Assembly (NCBI GenBank): GCA_964620125.1 | Contig: CAZUGQ010000005.1 | Coordinates: 62,001 to 126,000 of the forward strand | Length of the DNA: 64,000 nucleotides | Source: OLB6 sp964620125 | GTDB lineage: Bacteria; Bacteroidota; Ignavibacteria; Kapaibacteriales; Kapaibacteriaceae | Direction of reading: 5' to 3' | Shown: one piece after another, positions 18,201 to 25,991 of the stretch | Position numbering within the stretch: the stretch's first letter is position 1 | How the letters are laid out: the number at the start of each line of letters is the position of its first letter | The notes under the pieces: generated by a model | Database searches by the model: none | The model's input: the letters and a program-made list of their open reading frames with translations, nothing else | What the model was told of the DNA's origin: nothing | Translations under genes and position numbers: made by a program

Positions 18201-18942
18201 CATCGGGCGTGAGCTTATTAGTGCGTGCCTTCTCAATGATGTCGTCGTAGGCTGCTGCAAACTCCTTGAACGTCATGTCCTGCGCATTCTTCACGCTTGG
18301 CACGAGCAGCACACGTGAACCATCACGTCGCGTTACGTCAACAGCAAGTCCAAGATTGATTGCTTTACGCTGAACCTTGACGGCAACACCATTATGCACG
18401 CCGTACGTGTTGTTCAGGTTTGGTGTACGTTCCAGGGCCTTCACGATGGCCCACGCAAGAATGTGGGTAAAGGAAAGCTTGCTCTGCCGCCGCTTGCTTC
18501 GGTACTCGTTGATGATGCGCCGGTTTTCATCCAACGCCTTAACAGGCACATTGCGCACGCTTGTTGCCGTCGGTACGTGCAGGGATCGCTCCATGTTTTC
18601 GGCGATCCTGCTGGCGATCGAAGAGAGCGGGATGAGCTCGTCTCCTTCAAATAGCACAGGCAAGTGCGTGGCACCTTTCTCTATGCCGGCATTGCTCGGT
18701 GCTGCTTTTGCATCACTCTGGATGGGCGCTGGCACAGACTGCGTTGGAGTAGCTGAGGAAGACGGGGGTGCAGACGCCTGCACTGCAGGACCTCTGCTGG
18801 CAGTATCTCCGTTCTCGCTGCTCGCTATGGTTTCTGGCTTGTAGCTCTGGAAATAGGCACGCCATTCGGGCGTAACCGAGTCGGGATCGCGCAGGTAGTC
18901 GAAGTAAAGTTCATCAACGTATGCGCTGTTCATCGACATCAT
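15286..18942 (-). CDS. Multifunctional 2-oxoglutarate dehydrogenase E1 / acyltransferase fusion (Kgd/OdhA type)
   Basis: 1218-aa TCA-cycle enzyme fusing an E2-like catalytic domain to a complete E1. Residues 1-30 are the usual E1 N-terminal helix (YVDELYFDYLRDPDSVTPEW), 40-95 a Pro/Ala/Ser linker, 95-335 the acyltransferase core with DHRVIQGAESG at 314-324, and ~340-1218 the thiamine-diphosphate E1 (GDAAFAGQG, NNQIGFTTSP). There is no lipoyl domain, as in mycobacterial Kgd and corynebacterial OdhA, so lipoyl groups must come from another E2 in trans. ATGs at 18942, 18939 and 18933 are all possible starts. A TAGTTTTG box lies 29 nt upstream of the first. No FHA-type regulator is next to it. 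Confidence 0.95.
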   Translation of the reverse strand: MMSMNSAYVDELYFDYLRDPDSVTPEWRAYFQSYKPETIASSENGDTASRGPAVQASAPPSSSATPTQSVPAPIQSDAKAAPSNAGIEKGATHLPVLFEGDELIPLSSIASRIAENMERSLHVPTATSVRNVPVKALDENRRIINEYRSKRRQSKLSFTHILAWAIVKALERTPNLNNTYGVHNGVAVKVQRKAINLGLAVDVTRRDGSRVLLVPSVKNAQDMTFKEFAAAYDDIIEKARTNKLTPDDLSGATVTLTNPGMIGTVMSMPRLMEGQGTIIAAGSIEYPAEFQAMLPDVLSTLAISKVVTLTSTYDHRVIQGAESGEFLQQMHRLLIGENRFYDQIFAAFEIPFEPVRWDLEKGVNPFLPQDQPEIIDKEGRVVQLIHNYRVRGHMLADINPLGLEAYYYPELDPAHYGFTIWDLDREFDTGGLGGVKRATLRDIISMLRDTYCDQIGIEWMHIQDLEKRTWVQNTVETTHLKTALSKDRKLDTFRKLIRAESLETFLHTKFLGAKRFSLEGGESALIIVDEVLEHAANEELRGAVIGMAHRGRLNVLVNMMGKPLEKLFNEFEGAIDPDSYQGSGDVKYHLGARGTYESSTGKTLPMFLAPNPSHLEAVNPVVEGIARALMDESGDENYTSVLPILIHGDAAFAGQGIVAETLNMARLAGYRTGGTIHVIINNQIGFTTSPEDSRSTPYASGIAKMLMVPILHVNGDDPEACRAAAQFAFTYRERFNDDVVIDMYCYRKYGHNEQDDPTATQPLLYKKIRNMVPVRSQYGNRLIAEGVLTPDELVHITAEEHQVLERAFDNRSTAAAVATPARLQYNMFAPVNTTISRDLMLRLAEAVCSVPEDFHIHAKVKAELDKRKSQLDQGIVQWGMAEALAFGALISEGHSVRITGQDTGRGTFNHRQAVQSDIVNERRIVPLNRIANGSKRLHIYDSFLSEYAVLGFEYGYSTIAKNDLTIWEAQFGDFANGAQIVIDQFISSAEEKWGQRSNITLLLPHGYDGQGPEHSSARLERFLQLCAQDNMVVCNFTSPANYFHAIRRQVLAEWRKPLVVMTPKGYLRVFSSSSDEIISGSYREVLDDTTVVDPSAVRRIILTTGKVHFEVARKREQLKQEQNVALVRLEQVYPLHEELISKVLSRYPSATEVVWCQEEPQNMGAWFFLQPQLRKLLRMDQSLHYVGRAAAASPATGSAKVHEREQETLLTAAFAALA

Positions 18943-18971
18943 AAGGGAAGAAACCCTGGTGGTACGTTCTT

Positions 18972-18979
18972 CAAAACTA
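18972..18979 (-). promoter_or_regulatory. -7 promoter box TAGTTTTG upstream of the 2-oxoglutarate dehydrogenase gene
   Basis: Perfect TAnnTTTG match on the minus strand, 29 nt from ATG 18942, leaving a short conventional leader. No clear TTG at -33. Confidence 0.4.
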
Positions 18980-19016
18980 GGTGAAATTCATGGACGAGGT
19001 CTACACGATCCTTCCA

Positions 19017-19691
19017 TCACCGTGCCAATTGCGCAAACACAAGCCCCCTATCTGACCGTTCCTTGTCGCGTCGGTAGGAGTGAAACCGACTGTCGGCAAT
19101 GGTGCAGGATGCGTCTACCTCGATGTGGTTGCCCAGAACACCGCAAGAAAGGAGCTCGGCAACGAGAGCTTTGTGATTGTCGAACAACCACCGATCCTTG
19201 GTTCTGGGGTCCGGCTCGCAAAATTTGCTTAGAACGGACCGGACGTCGGGCCCTACCTGGTAGTTGGCCGCACTAGCGCATGGGCTTAACCACACAAATA
19301 GGTCCTGGGCCGATGTTCCAAACACTGCCTGCATGGTTGTGATAGCTGCCGTGGTAACCCCCTGGGCGGTGCCCCTCCATCCGCTGTGAACAACGCCAAC
19401 AACCCTGCGCACGGCATCATGCAACACGATGCCGCAGCAGTCGGCAACTCTAACGGCAACAACAAGGCCTGGCACGTCGGTAAGAATTCCGTCGGACTCC
19501 ACCTGATCATCCAGTGGTTGTGCTTGAAGGTGAACTTCCTTGGTAATCGTGTGTATAGCTACACCGTGCACCTGCCTTACCGTTGCCAGATGCTGTCCAG
19601 AGGATCCCAGCACCTCCAGCAGTTCTGCCGCACTCGTGCCCACATGTGTGATCCCACAACGAACATTACCTGCTCTTCCCCATGTAATCAT
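19017..19691 (-). CDS. pgeF: PgeF / YfiH-LACC1 family copper oxidase-like (peptidoglycan editing factor)
   Basis: 224-aa protein of the DUF152 family. Conserved metal/active-site residues are visible: RQVHG near residue 40, the ADCCGIVLHD cysteine segment, HSGWRGTAQGV, and the C-terminal DSRFHSYRRDKE. PgeF in E. coli hydrolyses mis-incorporated L-Ser from peptidoglycan precursors; LACC1 relatives act on purine nucleosides, so exact substrate is open. ATG 19691 matches the family N-terminus; an upstream ATG at 19718 would add nine residues. Either way the gene overlaps the 3' end of comEC (26 or 53 nt), implying one transcript. An AGCCCCCT octamer sits at 19042. Confidence 0.88.
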   Translation of the reverse strand: MITWGRAGNVRCGITHVGTSAAELLEVLGSSGQHLATVRQVHGVAIHTITKEVHLQAQPLDDQVESDGILTDVPGLVVAVRVADCCGIVLHDAVRRVVGVVHSGWRGTAQGVTTAAITTMQAVFGTSAQDLFVWLSPCASAANYQVGPDVRSVLSKFCEPDPRTKDRWLFDNHKALVAELLSCGVLGNHIEVDASCTIADSRFHSYRRDKERSDRGLVFAQLAR

Positions 19692-21330
19692 GCCACGAAC
19701 GTACGAAGGGCAAACCATGATGGTGGCCGATGAACGCTCTACGCTCCATTCCCCCTACACGAGCATGAATAGCAACTCCATGTGCCGCAGGACGCAGAAA
19801 CGTGCCCTGAGGAAGGGGGCTTGGAATCTGCGCTGCCATCGCAACGAGTATAACAGCTATCGAGATGCGGGTGAGTAGCAACCGCATGGTTGTGCTCCGC
19901 AGCAACCACATGGTGCCAATGGTAAATCCCGTGCCTATGAGTGTGGCACGTGCATGCGAAAGTTGTGGTGTATAGCTGGCTGCCACTGTCACAACCGGTT
20001 CTGTTGCATTAATCAATACATGTGCACACCATGATGCCGCAGAGGCCAGCGCATCACTCCACATGCCAAGGGTAACCAGTACGAGGCCACATAACATGGC
20101 TGCCGACAGCAAAGGAACAACCACAAGGTTTACTAAAGGCGACCAAATTGCGAACTGACTAAAGAGCAGGGCTGATGGTATGGCCACACCAGTCGATGCA
20201 GCAAGGTTCATTGACGCTGCACTGCTGAAGGCTCTTTTCACCGTCGTCATCCGAACCGTAATCCGATTCATGCATCCACTCCACGCTGGAAGCAGCACGA
20301 TAATCGCTCCAGTAGCAGCAATGCTGAGGAGGAATGACGGACGCACAATGAGTGCCGGATCTACGACGAGCTGCAGAATGACCACAGCGCTGAAGATGTT
20401 CATGGCATCAACAGTTCGTTGCATCATGCGGCCAACAAACATCAACGTGGCCATAAGAACTGCTCGGACAGCCGGTGGTTCCGATCCAGTGAAAACCACA
20501 AAAAGCAGTAGAACGCCTACTACCACCACAAGATGCCACCGTCGGCGCGGCTGTCCACCAACACAGGCAAGCACAATGCCCATAATGATTCCTACATGGG
20601 CACCACTAACTGCAAGCACATGAGCAGTACCGCTAGCGGCAAAGGCGGCCCGCTGTTCGTTTTCCAGATGTTCCGTGTTACCAGCTATGATACCAAGCAG
20701 CAATCCCGCTACATACGGCGAGCACCAGCGGCGTAGGTGGGCTTCGAACTTCTTCTGTAAAGCATGAAAAAATTGTTCATGGCCAGGTGCTTGCCGAATC
20801 ACTCGCATATCGTGAGCCGTGCCAATGAACGTCGCATTGCGTCCACCTGCCCACGTCTGCTCCGAAAAATCACCTTCGAAAACAGCCGTGCACGGAAGGT
20901 GAAACGTGGCAGACGCGATTACCCAAGCCCCCTTCAATGTGGTCGCTGAAGCTGGCTTGTAGATGTGCACAAGCGCTGTGCATGCCGTTGCAGGTGCATC
21001 CCGAAGATCAACCTCGCCAGCTATCAGGAGTGTCTTCACGGTGTCGGCGCGTCGCGATTCATCAACCACAAGCCCTTCAATTCGGCCGCGCATGTGCAGC
21101 GATTCAACCCGCATCGGCTGATGGACAATGTGAGAAGCCAACCACGAGCCAAGGGCCAAGCCAGCTGCCAGTCGCCACCAGGTAAGCCGAAGTGCCACGA
21201 AGGTGATGCTTGCCACCACAAAACCGGCCGCCAGCGCGACACAAACGGCGTTCGGAGTTTGCCACTGGAGTTGCACACCCGCTGCAGGGAGAGCAACAAG
21301 TGCCAGTGAAAGAAGGGGCCGATGTTTCAT
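19666..21330 (-). CDS. ComEC/Rec2-family competence membrane protein, without hydrolase domain
   Basis: 554-aa polytopic protein. An N-terminal hydrophobic region and a soluble OB-like segment (GRIEGLVVDESRRAD...) are followed by the Competence domain, with the hallmark SGTAHVLAVSGAHVGIIMG near residue 265 and about eight further helices. The metallo-beta-lactamase domain that ends full-length ComEC (>700 aa) is absent; after the last helix only a short tail remains. ComEC forms the inner-membrane channel for transforming DNA. ATG 21330 is preferred to 21399 because it opens a membrane segment. Two AGCCCCCT-type octamers (19814, 20926) lie inside the gene. Divergent from recA. Confidence 0.88.
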   Translation of the reverse strand: MKHRPLLSLALVALPAAGVQLQWQTPNAVCVALAAGFVVASITFVALRLTWWRLAAGLALGSWLASHIVHQPMRVESLHMRGRIEGLVVDESRRADTVKTLLIAGEVDLRDAPATACTALVHIYKPASATTLKGAWVIASATFHLPCTAVFEGDFSEQTWAGGRNATFIGTAHDMRVIRQAPGHEQFFHALQKKFEAHLRRWCSPYVAGLLLGIIAGNTEHLENEQRAAFAASGTAHVLAVSGAHVGIIMGIVLACVGGQPRRRWHLVVVVGVLLLFVVFTGSEPPAVRAVLMATLMFVGRMMQRTVDAMNIFSAVVILQLVVDPALIVRPSFLLSIAATGAIIVLLPAWSGCMNRITVRMTTVKRAFSSAASMNLAASTGVAIPSALLFSQFAIWSPLVNLVVVPLLSAAMLCGLVLVTLGMWSDALASAASWCAHVLINATEPVVTVAASYTPQLSHARATLIGTGFTIGTMWLLRSTTMRLLLTRISIAVILVAMAAQIPSPLPQGTFLRPAAHGVAIHARVGGMERRAFIGHHHGLPFVRSWHDYMGKSR

Positions 21331-21383
21331 ACAGCACTGTGCTACCGGGGTGTCAGCATGTGACGCACGTCCCTGTTGAAAAC

Positions 21384-21413
21384 TTGCCATTCGTGCCACT
21401 CGGTCTGACTTTG
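21384..21413 (+). promoter_or_regulatory. Predicted recA promoter (TTG-N19-TGACTTTG)
   Basis: TTG at 21384-21386 and TGACTTTG at 21406-21413 with exactly 19 nt between; one mismatch to TAnnTTTG. It leaves an 84-nt leader before the recA ATG. I see no LexA-like inverted repeat in that leader. Confidence 0.4.
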
Positions 21414-21497
21414 CACAACCTGTAATTTCACCGCTCGGTCACAATTCCGGGTACCGCACACACAGGGTGCATGCTCACCGTTCACTACGAGGAAACC

Positions 21498-22571
21498 ATG
21501 GCAGACGCAAAACAGGAATCAGCAAAAAAGACCACTGAACCCAAGGTTCTGGAAGCAAAGCTCAAGGCCGCTCAACTGGCAATCGATCAGATCGAGAAGC
21601 AGTTCGGCAAGGGCTCCATCATGCGCTTGAGCGATGACAATCCGATACAGGTAGATGCCATCTCCACTGGCTGCTTATCCCTCGATGCCGCTATTGGCAT
21701 TGGAGGCGTGCCCCGAGGCCGAATTGTGGAGATTTTCGGACCTGAGTCGTCCGGAAAAACAACCGTGTGTTTGCAAGTGATTGCCGAAGCACAGAAGGCA
21801 GGGGGCTTGGCCGCATTTGTTGATACGGAACATGCACTTGATGTTCAGTACGCCCAACGCTTGGGTGTTGACTTGAACAACCTTCTGTTATCGCAGCCAG
21901 AGTTCGGTGAACAAGCCTTGGAGATAGTGGAAACACTGGTACGCTCTGGAGCCATCGATGTGATCATTGTTGACTCCGTTGCGGCGCTTACGCCACGAGT
22001 AGAAATCGAAGGAGACATGGGTGATGCTCAGATGGGGTCACAGGCACGCCTGATGAGTCAGGCTATGCGAAAGCTCAATGCTGCCATCGGCAGGAGCAAC
22101 ACCACCGTGATTTTTACCAACCAACTCCGCTCGAAGATTGGTGTGATCTACGGTAATCCGGAAACCACTACTGGTGGCAACGCTCTCAAATATTATGCGT
22201 CGGTGAGGATTGATGTACGGCGCAAGGATGTGATCAAGGATGGTCAGGACATTGTTGGCAACCGCGTGCGAGCCAAGATTGTGAAGAACAAGGTGGCTCC
22301 CCCATTCAAGGAAGTGGAGTTCGATATCATGTACAACGAAGGCATTTCCCGCCTTGGCGACATGATTGACCTTGCCGTAGAAAGTGGCGTAATTAGCAAG
22401 TCCGGCTCCTGGTTTACCTACCGCGATGAACGTGTGCAGGGCCGGGATGGCATGCGCAAACTTCTGCAAGAGGATACCGCACTGTTTGCTGCACTCGATG
22501 CCGATGTTCGGAAGTTGTTGCATCTGCCGGTTGCCGGTTCTCCGTCGGCGAATGGGAAGAAGGAGCAATAA
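21498..22571 (+). CDS. recA: Recombinase RecA
   Basis: 357-aa strand-exchange ATPase. Walker A is GPESSGKTT, Walker B region VIIVDSVAAL, with L1/L2 loop sequences EGDMGDAQMGSQARLMSQA and FTNQLRSKIGVIYGNPETTTGG present and complete. A minor oddity is TEHALD where most RecA proteins have AEHALD. ATG 21498 with GAGGAAACC in front is the expected start; the in-frame ATG at 21471 lacks support. It is followed 14 nt later by recX, the usual RecA modulator. An AGGGGGCT octamer occurs at 21800. Confidence 0.98.
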   Translation: MADAKQESAKKTTEPKVLEAKLKAAQLAIDQIEKQFGKGSIMRLSDDNPIQVDAISTGCLSLDAAIGIGGVPRGRIVEIFGPESSGKTTVCLQVIAEAQKAGGLAAFVDTEHALDVQYAQRLGVDLNNLLLSQPEFGEQALEIVETLVRSGAIDVIIVDSVAALTPRVEIEGDMGDAQMGSQARLMSQAMRKLNAAIGRSNTTVIFTNQLRSKIGVIYGNPETTTGGNALKYYASVRIDVRRKDVIKDGQDIVGNRVRAKIVKNKVAPPFKEVEFDIMYNEGISRLGDMIDLAVESGVISKSGSWFTYRDERVQGRDGMRKLLQEDTALFAALDADVRKLLHLPVAGSPSANGKKEQ

Positions 22572-22585
22572 CGGATCACGTAATA

Positions 22586-23899
22586 GTGCCCGTGATTACT
22601 TCCATACGGACGAATGTTAGTAACACGTCTAGATGTTCTGTGTTTGTAGACGGAGCCTTTTTTGCTTCGTGCCCCATGGATGTAGTCATCCAGCTTCAGC
22701 TTAGGAAGGGTCTGGAGATGACGCCTGCACTTGAGACACAGCTTCGGTTGCATGACAGGCGCATTGTGCTTCGCCAAAAGGCCTATCGGTTTGCCACCTA
22801 CAAACCAAGGACTGAGGCCCAGATGCTCGATAAACTCTCGAAGCTGGATGCAACGCCAGAGGAATCAGCCGAAGTGATCTCCTGGTTGCGTTCCTTCGAC
22901 TTTGTTGGTGACGAAGAGTACGTACACCGCTTCCTTGATGACGCACGAAACCGCAAGCCCCTTTCCCAACGAGATGCCGTACGACGTTTGCGTGCTAAAG
23001 GTATCAGCGAAGAACTGGCACGAACATCCGTTGCCGAACAGATTTCGGAAGAGGTGGAGTTGGAGGCAGCTACGGCTGCTGCACGTAAGAAGCTTCGTGT
23101 ACTCAAAGGCAAGGATGCACATGGTAAGCGCCGAGCACTAACTAGCTTCCTTGCCGGACGCGGATTTGGGTGGAGTACGATAAAGCGCGCACTAACAGAC
23201 GTGGGATTGATGCTCGGCATCGTTATCACATGTGCACTCTGCCAAGCAACGGTGTTGGCAAGGCCATGGGCCGACTCAACGAAACTCGTCGAGTTTTCGA
23301 TGGATATCTTCGATCAACGTAGCGGACTGCCGGTTACGTCTGCCAGAGTACAGGCAGTGTTTGGGGATACCATTGATAATGGAGTAACGGTTGCACCAAT
23401 TGAACTTACTGTTGTAGGTGGAACGGCGCATGCCATCTTTCGCGAGCACGACAGAGTGGTGATAACTACCAACGCCCCGGGATACCTAACTCACCACCAA
23501 GTTGTGCGAGTGAGAAATCTTGATACCAGCACATCACTCAGGTTAACTGCGCGATTGATACCCATAGATCGGGAACTTGCAGTTGCTGAGTTCATTAGTA
23601 AATCGTGCGTGCTTAAACCTCATTCCGTTAGGGTATTGGAATCCACCATCCCGGACATTGTTGCACGAGATCTACAAGTTCAACTCGTTGGGTATAGCGT
23701 TCTTGAATGGGAACCGACGTCTGACTCAGCTATGAGCACAAAACGATTCAACGCAATCGAGTCGTTGCTTGTTAGCAAGGGCGTGGATAGCACTTCCATC
23801 ACTCGAACGTTGGAGTATATCCCATTTCACCCGTATCTCCTTTTTGCAAAGGAGCATCCTGCATCGCGTAGGGTACTGCTGTACATTACGTCGAAATAG
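22586..23899 (+). CDS. recX: RecX regulatory domain fused in frame to a secreted-type C-terminal domain
   Basis: 437-aa reading frame. Residues ~1-205 are RecX (helical repeats such as KPRTEAQMLDKL, DDARNRKPLSQRDAVRRLR and GFGWSTIKRAL), which inhibits or tunes RecA filaments. Residues 209-230 (MLGIVITCALCQATVLARPW) form a signal peptide or membrane helix, followed by ~205 residues of beta-rich, apparently periplasmic sequence ending RRVLLYITSK. RecX is cytoplasmic, so a true fusion would tether it to the membrane. Alternatives: a single-base error hides a TAA at 23193-23195 (+1 frame), with a separate gene starting at ATG 23210. The RecX part is certain; the fusion is not. Confidence 0.75.
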   Translation: MPVITSIRTNVSNTSRCSVFVDGAFFASCPMDVVIQLQLRKGLEMTPALETQLRLHDRRIVLRQKAYRFATYKPRTEAQMLDKLSKLDATPEESAEVISWLRSFDFVGDEEYVHRFLDDARNRKPLSQRDAVRRLRAKGISEELARTSVAEQISEEVELEAATAAARKKLRVLKGKDAHGKRRALTSFLAGRGFGWSTIKRALTDVGLMLGIVITCALCQATVLARPWADSTKLVEFSMDIFDQRSGLPVTSARVQAVFGDTIDNGVTVAPIELTVVGGTAHAIFREHDRVVITTNAPGYLTHHQVVRVRNLDTSTSLRLTARLIPIDRELAVAEFISKSCVLKPHSVRVLESTIPDIVARDLQVQLVGYSVLEWEPTSDSAMSTKRFNAIESLLVSKGVDSTSITRTLEYIPFHPYLLFAKEHPASRRVLLYITSK

Positions 23900-25868
23900 T
23901 TAGCGCTGTACGCAACGTTCTGCCACCTTTTCGTTGTTCTTCAACGGATACTACCCACGTTGTGCTCGTGTGCAGATACGCACGAACACAAACACCGGAA
24001 ACGCGCTCCAATCCTTCGTCGTGCATTGGCGTGTTGAACAGTAGCTCGTCCTGCATTATCCCAATTCTGCGCTCAACGCCATGTCGGTCGCTAATGGCAA
24101 TGGTCACTTGTTCAGTAATCTCGGGCACACGATGGAGGTTCATCGTTAATCGCTGCCAGTTGCCATTCGTTTCTACCTGAATGGAATCTGTAAGGGCATC
24201 TGCATCGTGCATGGTGCTCTGCGCAAACGAAACGGGATGTACGTTAACGTGCGACGTGTTCATGGCAAGCTCCGCCATGGTGAGAGAAAGGTTAACTGGT
24301 TGAGGTTGCTCACACAGCGTAAAGATCTCTGCCAAGCCACTACGAAAGGCCTTGTCGAATTCGTGCTTGTGTGGCGCGATGTGTTTCTCGTCATACCACC
24401 AAAAGTAATCGCTTGCCTGAAGCGCACGAATGCGTTCAAGCAGGTTGGCTTGGTCGCCTGCCTTCCGAACACATTCCCGAGCCTGTGCAAGCAATGTCCA
24501 AGCAAGATTCTTTGTTGGAGAGCCAATCCAGACGTCGAATGATCCATTGATCCACGATCCCGCTGTTACTGATGAAAGGCGATACTTGTGTGGAACATCC
24601 ACCGACGGTTCATTCCATTGAGCTGCTTCGCTGCATGTTACACTGGTAAATCGCTCGTCACTTGCGATGGCTTCCATCAAATTCCGAAGGAACAGCTCTC
24701 CATTACCGTGATAAAACTCCCAGCAGTTTTCTCCATCCAGTATGATAGGAATCACGGCGCGATGATGCTCCGATTCTGGAGTTGTACGCAGCACCAGATC
24801 GCGCCTCTGCACCAGACTTTGCATAAAGTGTGCTACGGCATCCTTGGCATCCCATGAAGCATATTGAAAGCCAATTGCATCGCTCAAGGCGTGATCACGA
24901 AACAGCACAGAAATCGGCCCAGAGGGTGTATTCACCTGGTAGGGAAAATATGGGGCTGCCTCGGACCACCTACTGCCCAGGGAATTGCGTAGAAGAGTTT
25001 CATCGGTTGCAGTCCAGCGCACGCCGGCAGCCGCCATCACCCACAGCGCATCATTGCTCACGCTTCCCTCGGCTGGCCACATACCTACTGGCTGCCGTCC
25101 ACTCCGACGTTGCCAATCAGCAATGGCAGCCCATACATGCCAAGCAGCATCGGCAGGTTCTTGCACGTTCGGTACAGGAAGTAACGCATCTGGCATGCAC
25201 TCACGAGCAACATCACTGTTGATGAGTAAGGGAAGTATTGGGTGATGGTACGGTGTGATGCTTATCTCAATCTGTCCGCGAGATTCAAGTTTGGCCATGG
25301 TTGGCACCACGGATTTAATGATCTCTGCATGTTCGTGCAACAGTGCCGTGAGATCTTCATGCGAGAAACCAGAGCCCCTTAGCAACAGATTCTTGATAGC
25401 GATTCGCTTACGCGAGATGGGTCCAGTCCACGCTAGATGCAAGAGCACCATGGCGTCAAGCCATTCCTGATCGAGCAGGTTGAATCCAAGACCGGTCTGT
25501 TCTGTGGAATCGAGTCCCTGCCGAAGTCTATCCCAAAGCGCATCAAGGGCCGGTAAGGGGCTTACTTGTGTGGGTCTATGGAGCGTTGTTATCCATCGTG
25601 CTAGTTCGACGCGATCTCGATTGGTGAACTCACTAGGATGAAGCCCACACAGGCGTTGCACTGCGTCTTGCAATCCGAACGAATAACTGTCGATCTGAGC
25701 AAGTAAACTGGGGACAACGTTTATGGTATGCCGAACAGGATACTCTGAAAACAACAGTGGCAGATCAAGGTAGTCCTTGGTTGCATGCATCCGCACCCAT
25801 GGGAGAAAAAAGCCGTCAGGCCGCCGATAATCCGGCTGGTGCTGGTGCCAAAGAAATGCAATGTTCAC
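23886..25868 (-). CDS. Glycoside hydrolase family 57 protein
   Basis: 660-aa cytoplasmic alpha-glucan-active enzyme candidate. The GH57 region 1 motif HQHQPDYR is at the N-terminus; the catalytic nucleophile region is GMWPAEGSVSNDALWVM around residue 280; later conserved tryptophan-rich segments follow (SDYFWWYDEKHIAPHK near 500). GH57 covers amylases, glucanotransferases and branching enzymes, and the subtype is not resolved. The start is set at GTG 25868 because an overlapping TTG (25874) falls within a perfect TATCTTTG promoter box. It overlaps the recX reading frame by 14 nt, tail to tail. Confidence 0.9.
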   Translation of the reverse strand: MNIAFLWHQHQPDYRRPDGFFLPWVRMHATKDYLDLPLLFSEYPVRHTINVVPSLLAQIDSYSFGLQDAVQRLCGLHPSEFTNRDRVELARWITTLHRPTQVSPLPALDALWDRLRQGLDSTEQTGLGFNLLDQEWLDAMVLLHLAWTGPISRKRIAIKNLLLRGSGFSHEDLTALLHEHAEIIKSVVPTMAKLESRGQIEISITPYHHPILPLLINSDVARECMPDALLPVPNVQEPADAAWHVWAAIADWQRRSGRQPVGMWPAEGSVSNDALWVMAAAGVRWTATDETLLRNSLGSRWSEAAPYFPYQVNTPSGPISVLFRDHALSDAIGFQYASWDAKDAVAHFMQSLVQRRDLVLRTTPESEHHRAVIPIILDGENCWEFYHGNGELFLRNLMEAIASDERFTSVTCSEAAQWNEPSVDVPHKYRLSSVTAGSWINGSFDVWIGSPTKNLAWTLLAQARECVRKAGDQANLLERIRALQASDYFWWYDEKHIAPHKHEFDKAFRSGLAEIFTLCEQPQPVNLSLTMAELAMNTSHVNVHPVSFAQSTMHDADALTDSIQVETNGNWQRLTMNLHRVPEITEQVTIAISDRHGVERRIGIMQDELLFNTPMHDEGLERVSGVCVRAYLHTSTTWVVSVEEQRKGGRTLRTALTIST

Positions 25869-25871
25869 ATC

Positions 25872-25879
25872 CAAAGATA
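25872..25879 (-). promoter_or_regulatory. -7 promoter box TATCTTTG abutting the GH57 start
   Basis: Perfect TAnnTTTG match, minus strand, three nt from GTG 25868, which implies a leaderless mRNA and decides against the TTG start at 25874. Confidence 0.45.
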
Positions 25880-25887
25880 GACGGATG

Positions 25888-25895
25888 TACTTTTG
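25888..25895 (+). promoter_or_regulatory. -7 promoter box TACTTTTG of tRNA-Gly
   Basis: Perfect TAnnTTTG match whose last G is 10 nt before the first base of the mature tRNA, the distance expected for a tRNA promoter. It lies back-to-back with the GH57 box on the other strand. Confidence 0.5.
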
Positions 25896-25904
25896 CGGAG
25901 GTAT

Positions 25905-25977
<73 letters not shown>

Positions 25978-25991
25978 CAGCGGGGGTATAG

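Noticed and set aside
22586..23209. Calling a separate recX of 207 aa with certainty
   Set aside because: No stop exists in the given sequence; the split needs an assumed base error, so it is only described as an alternative.
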